Assembly: GCA_002393705.1 (NCBI GenBank)
Contig: DGTH01000062.1
Coordinates: 1-21,380, forward strand
DNA: 21,380 nt
Source of the DNA: Prevotella sp. UBA4341
Lineage (GTDB): Bacteria; Bacteroidota; Bacteroidia; Bacteroidales; Bacteroidaceae
Reading direction: 5' to 3'
Below are positions 16,204-21,380 of the stretch, in pieces. Below the pieces are notes generated by a model. It was not told where the DNA came from. It did not search any database and was given only the letters and a program-made list of their open reading frames with translations. The stretch's first letter is position 1. Each line of letters starts with the position of its first letter. The position numbers were made by a program, and so were the translations under genes.

Positions 16204-16708
16204 AATAGAAGTAATCATCGAGGACGCCGCCCTGCGCAAGGCGGCGGCCCAGGGCATGGATGCCTTCGTCACGACCTTTACCGAGTCCATCCTCGCGGCC
16301 ATTGGCGGCGAGCTGACCCAGGAGAACATGCCCCGGCTGACGAGCGACCAAGTGACGCTGCTGGCCTGGCAGACGCTGCACGAAGAGGTGATGGACGGCG
16401 GTTTCGTTCAGCTCATTCATAACGGCTACGGACCCTTCATCTTCAAGAACCCCGTGGCCAAGGCCCTGAAGCTCTGGGGGCTGCGCGACCTCTCGAAGCT
16501 CATCTACGAGGCCCACACGCTCTACCTGAAGCACGGTAGCCAGATAGAGCGCGACTGTACCGACGAGGAGTTCATGGCGCTCTTTGAGCAGTACCCCGAC
16601 TTCGACGACCTGGACGACCTCTTCGTCGAGCACGAGGAGGAGTGGACGGCCCAGATAGCCGAATACATCGACCAGCATATCGAGAATTTTGCAACGATAA
16701 AATCGTAA
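16190..16708 (+). CDS. DMP19/DUF4375-like protein
   Basis: The 172-residue cytoplasmic product contains an EVMDGGFVQLIHNGYGP segment resembling the NGGFxQ(F/Y)xxN signature of DMP19 (DUF4375) proteins, followed by helical sequence and an acidic tail. DMP19 was named for a DNA-mimic protein in Neisseria; the function in Bacteroidales is unknown and I make no functional claim. It overlaps the upstream lipoprotein by 14 nt. Its last codons and the stop TAA (16706-16708) are part of a 7-nt repeat (AAATCGN). smpB starts 33 nt downstream. Family call is tentative. Confidence 0.65.
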   Translation: MEQNRIEVIIEDAALRKAAAQGMDAFVTTFTESILAAIGGELTQENMPRLTSDQVTLLAWQTLHEEVMDGGFVQLIHNGYGPFIFKNPVAKALKLWGLRDLSKLIYEAHTLYLKHGSQIERDCTDEEFMALFEQYPDFDDLDDLFVEHEEEWTAQIAEYIDQHIENFATIKS

Positions 16709-16732
16709 ATCGAAAATCCGTAAATCGAAAAT
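16700..16732 (+). repeat. Heptanucleotide array (AAATCGN) at the DMP19-like gene / smpB junction
   Basis: Units AAATCGT, AAATCGA, AAATCCG+T, AAATCGA, AAAT give a period of 7, 7, 8, 7. The array supplies the stop of the upstream gene (TAA at 16706-16708) and an in-frame TAA (16732-16734) just before the smpB GTG, so it separates the two reading frames. Confidence 0.75.
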
Positions 16733-16740
16733 AACACAAG

Positions 16741-17213
16741 GTGAACAAAGAACAACAACTGCTCAGGAAGAAGAGCCCCGTACAAATCAAGAACAAGAAA
16801 GCCTCGTTTGAGTATTTCTTCATTGAGGAGTTTACGGCCGGCATCGTACTGACAGGCACAGAGATTAAAAGCATCCGACTGGGCAAGGCGTCGCTCGTCG
16901 ATACCTACTGCACCATCCTGAACGGAGAGATGTGGGTGAAGGGAATGAACATCAGCACCTACTTCTACGGTTCCTACAACAACCATTCTGCCAAGCGCGA
17001 CCGCAAGCTGCTGCTCACCAAGCGTGAGATACAGAAGCTGGCCTCGGCCACGAAGCAGACTGGCTACACCATCGTGCCCACGCTGGTCTTCATCGACGAG
17101 AACGGCCGGGCCAAGATGGACATTGCCCTCTGCAAGGGTAAGAAACAGTACGACAAGCGGCAAACCCTGAAGGAGAAGGAAGACCGCCGCGAAATGGACA
17201 GAGCAATGAAAGT

Positions 17214-17217
<4 letters not shown>
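16741..17217 (+). CDS. smpB: SsrA (tmRNA)-binding protein
   Basis: The 158-residue product binds tmRNA and brings it to stalled ribosomes for trans-translation. Family signatures are clear: [52 protein letters not shown] and the basic C-terminal tail with [19 protein letters not shown]. The start is GTG at 16741; there is no ATG before the conserved core, and an in-frame TAA lies 9 nt upstream, so GTG is the best start. No strong Shine-Dalgarno sequence is seen. Its stop overlaps the metH start by 4 nt (ATGA). Confidence 0.96.
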
Positions 17218-19894
<2,677 letters not shown>

Positions 19895-19898
<4 letters not shown>

Positions 19899-20521
19899 TA
19901 AAGACCATTGTATTTGACTTAGGGGGTGTCATCATTACCCTCGACCACGACCAGGCTGTCAGGCGCTTCGAACAGTTAGGGCTGAAGGACGCCCGCCAAC
20001 AACTTGACCCCTACACGCAGGGAGGCATATTCGGACAGCTGGAGCAGGGACTCATCAGTGCCGAGACCTTCCGCCAGGAACTGAGCCGGCTGGTAGGCCG
20101 CCAGCTCAGCTACGAGGAGTGTCGCCACGCCTGGCTGGGCTACGCCAAGGAGCTGCCGCAGCGGAACCTCAGGTGTCTGGAACAACTCCGGCAGAAGGGC
20201 TACCGCCTGCTGCTGCTGTCAAACACCAACCCCTACATGATGTCGTGGGTGATGAGTGCCGACTTCGACGGAGCCGGCCACTCCATCCGTCACTACATGG
20301 ACGCCTGCTACCTGAGCTACGAGCAGAAGGTCATGAAGCCCGACCCCGTGTTCTTCAGCAAGATGCTCATGGCCGAGGAGATACCGCCCTCGGAAGCTCT
20401 CTTCGTCGATGACGGCATAAGGAATGTGGCGGCCGCCAGCCAGATTGGCTTCCACACGTACTGCCCGAAGAACGGAGAAGACTGGACACAAGAATTACTC
20501 ACTAAACTGGAAGAAGAATGA
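19895..20521 (+). CDS. HAD-family hydrolase (HAD-IA, YihX-like)
   Basis: The 208-residue product has HAD motif I as FDLGGV near residue 8 (the first Asp is present, the usual second Asp is Gly, as in many YihX-like members), motif II in LLLLSNTN, a conserved Lys in KVMKPDP and motif III-IV in ALFVDDGIRN. A small helical cap lies between motifs I and II. Such proteins are small-molecule phosphatases or dehalogenase-like enzymes; the substrate cannot be read from sequence. The start ATG overlaps the metH stop by 4 nt and its own stop overlaps the next gene in the same way, so it is part of one transcription unit. A housekeeping (metabolite-repair) role is speculative. Confidence 0.9.
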
Positions 20522-21380
20522 AAACATCAACAGATAGCACATTATTAAGGAAGACAGGAGCAGTAGCACTACTTGTTTGCCTCTTTACGCTTCTGACGTT
20601 ACCCACCTCAGCCCAGCTGAAGCGAGAGTTCCGAGGCGCATGGATTCAGGCTGTCAACGGACAGTGGATAGGACTCTCCACCCAGCAGATGCAGCAGACA
20701 CTGACCTACCAGCTTGACGCCCTGCAGCGCATGGGAGCCAACGCCATCATCTTCCAGGTACGTACGGAGTGCGACGCACTCTATCCGAGCAACATCGAGC
20801 CGTGGAGCCGCTTCCTGACAGGACAGCAAGGCAAGGCTCCCAACCCCTACTGGGACCCGCTGCAGTGGATGATTGACCAGTGCCACGCACGCGGCATGGA
20901 GCTGCACGCATGGATTAATCCTTACCGTGCAAAGACAAAGACCACCCACGCACTTTCCACGATGCACGTCAGCCAGCAACATCCTGACCGCGTGTTTCCC
21001 TACGACGACTTGCTCATTCTGAACCCGGGCATCCCCGAGAACCGTGACTACATCTGCCAGGTGGTGGCCGACATCGTCAGTCGCTACGACGTTGACGGCA
21101 TTCACTTTGACGACTACTTCTATCCCTATCCCGCAGCAGGACAGCCCATACCCGACGATGCCACGTTTGCGGCCTACCGGGAAGGCTATACCGACCGGGG
21201 CGACTGGCGCCGCCACCAGGTGAACCTCTTTGTGGAACAGCTCTACAAGACCGTCCACGACCTCAAGCCCTGGGTGAAGGTTGGCGTGTCGCCCTTCGGC
21301 ATTTACCGTAACAAGAAGAACGACCCCCATGGCTCAGAGACCAACGGCCTGCAGAACTACGACGACCTCTATGCCGACAT
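20518..21380 (+). CDS. GHL10 (DUF187)-type glycoside-hydrolase-like protein, N-terminal part
   Basis: Partial: 287 codons in the window, continuing past the right edge. A signal peptide (about residues 1-33, ending LPTSAQ) is followed by FRGAWIQAVNGQWIG, IIFQVRTECDALYPSNIEPW, HAWINPYRA, YDVDGIHFDDYFYPYP and VGVSPFGIYRN, all characteristic of the GHL10 barrel (YngK-like proteins). The acidic pair in HFDDYF lies at the expected active-site position. It is probably exported to the envelope and acts on a glycan, possibly cell wall related; the substrate is not known. It starts with ATGA overlapping the HAD gene stop. There is no sign of a polysaccharide-utilisation locus within the window. Confidence 0.9.
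   Translation, partial: MKTSTDSTLLRKTGAVALLVCLFTLLTLPTSAQLKREFRGAWIQAVNGQWIGLSTQQMQQTLTYQLDALQRMGANAIIFQVRTECDALYPSNIEPWSRFLTGQQGKAPNPYWDPLQWMIDQCHARGMELHAWINPYRAKTKTTHALSTMHVSQQHPDRVFPYDDLLILNPGIPENRDYICQVVADIVSRYDVDGIHFDDYFYPYPAAGQPIPDDATFAAYREGYTDRGDWRRHQVNLFVEQLYKTVHDLKPWVKVGVSPFGIYRNKKNDPHGSETNGLQNYDDLYAD

Overview
The window looks like chromosomal DNA of a Prevotella-type member of the Bacteroidales (phylum Bacteroidota). The evidence is repeated promoters of the Bacteroidota form TTTG-N18-20-TAnnTTTG, a hybrid-two-component-like sensor with paired propellers, an OmpA protein with the Bacteroidales layout, a MetH with no C-terminal activation domain, and protein sequences of Bacteroidales character. 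Genus assignment is inference. No phage, insertion sequence, CRISPR array or tRNA was seen. Most of the window is core metabolism; the unusual material lies between genes and in repeats.

Layout. Minus strand, 1-2514: the 5' end of bifunctional aspartokinase/homoserine dehydrogenase (thrA), preceded by maeB (malic enzyme fused to a phosphotransacetylase-like domain). A TetR-type regulator (2639-3262) is divergent from maeB and converges on ribE (riboflavin synthase). Upstream of ribE lies a strongly structured RNA of about 185 nt (3893-4078) with its own promoter and a 13-bp closing helix followed by U8. Next, all on the minus strand, come a 1000-residue membrane sensor ending in an AraC DNA-binding domain (4151-7153), an OmpA-family porin (7325-8521), a DUF3298-type lipoprotein (8553-9392), pgk (9483-10754) and a BtuB-like TonB-dependent receptor (10887-13040).

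Plus strand: queC (13309-13962) is divergent from the receptor, and an array of four 22-bp palindromic units lies between them. queC converges on radA (14004-15404, minus). Divergent from radA, a compact six-gene plus-strand cluster runs to the window edge: an acidic lipoprotein, a DMP19/DUF4375-like protein, smpB, metH, a HAD hydrolase and the start of a GHL10-type glycosidase. Four of its five junctions overlap.

The most interesting patterns are (1) the structured RNA upstream of ribE; (2) a family of heptanucleotide tandem repeats, most built on GAGGNNN, with four arrays inside the TonB receptor gene where slippage would shift frame, and two arrays that start inside the last codons of queC and the DMP19-like gene and supply their stop codons; (3) the 22-bp palindromic array; (4) a sensor with propellers and AraC domain but no histidine kinase or receiver; and (5) a MetH lacking the reactivation domain and carrying a 9-nt-repeat linker.
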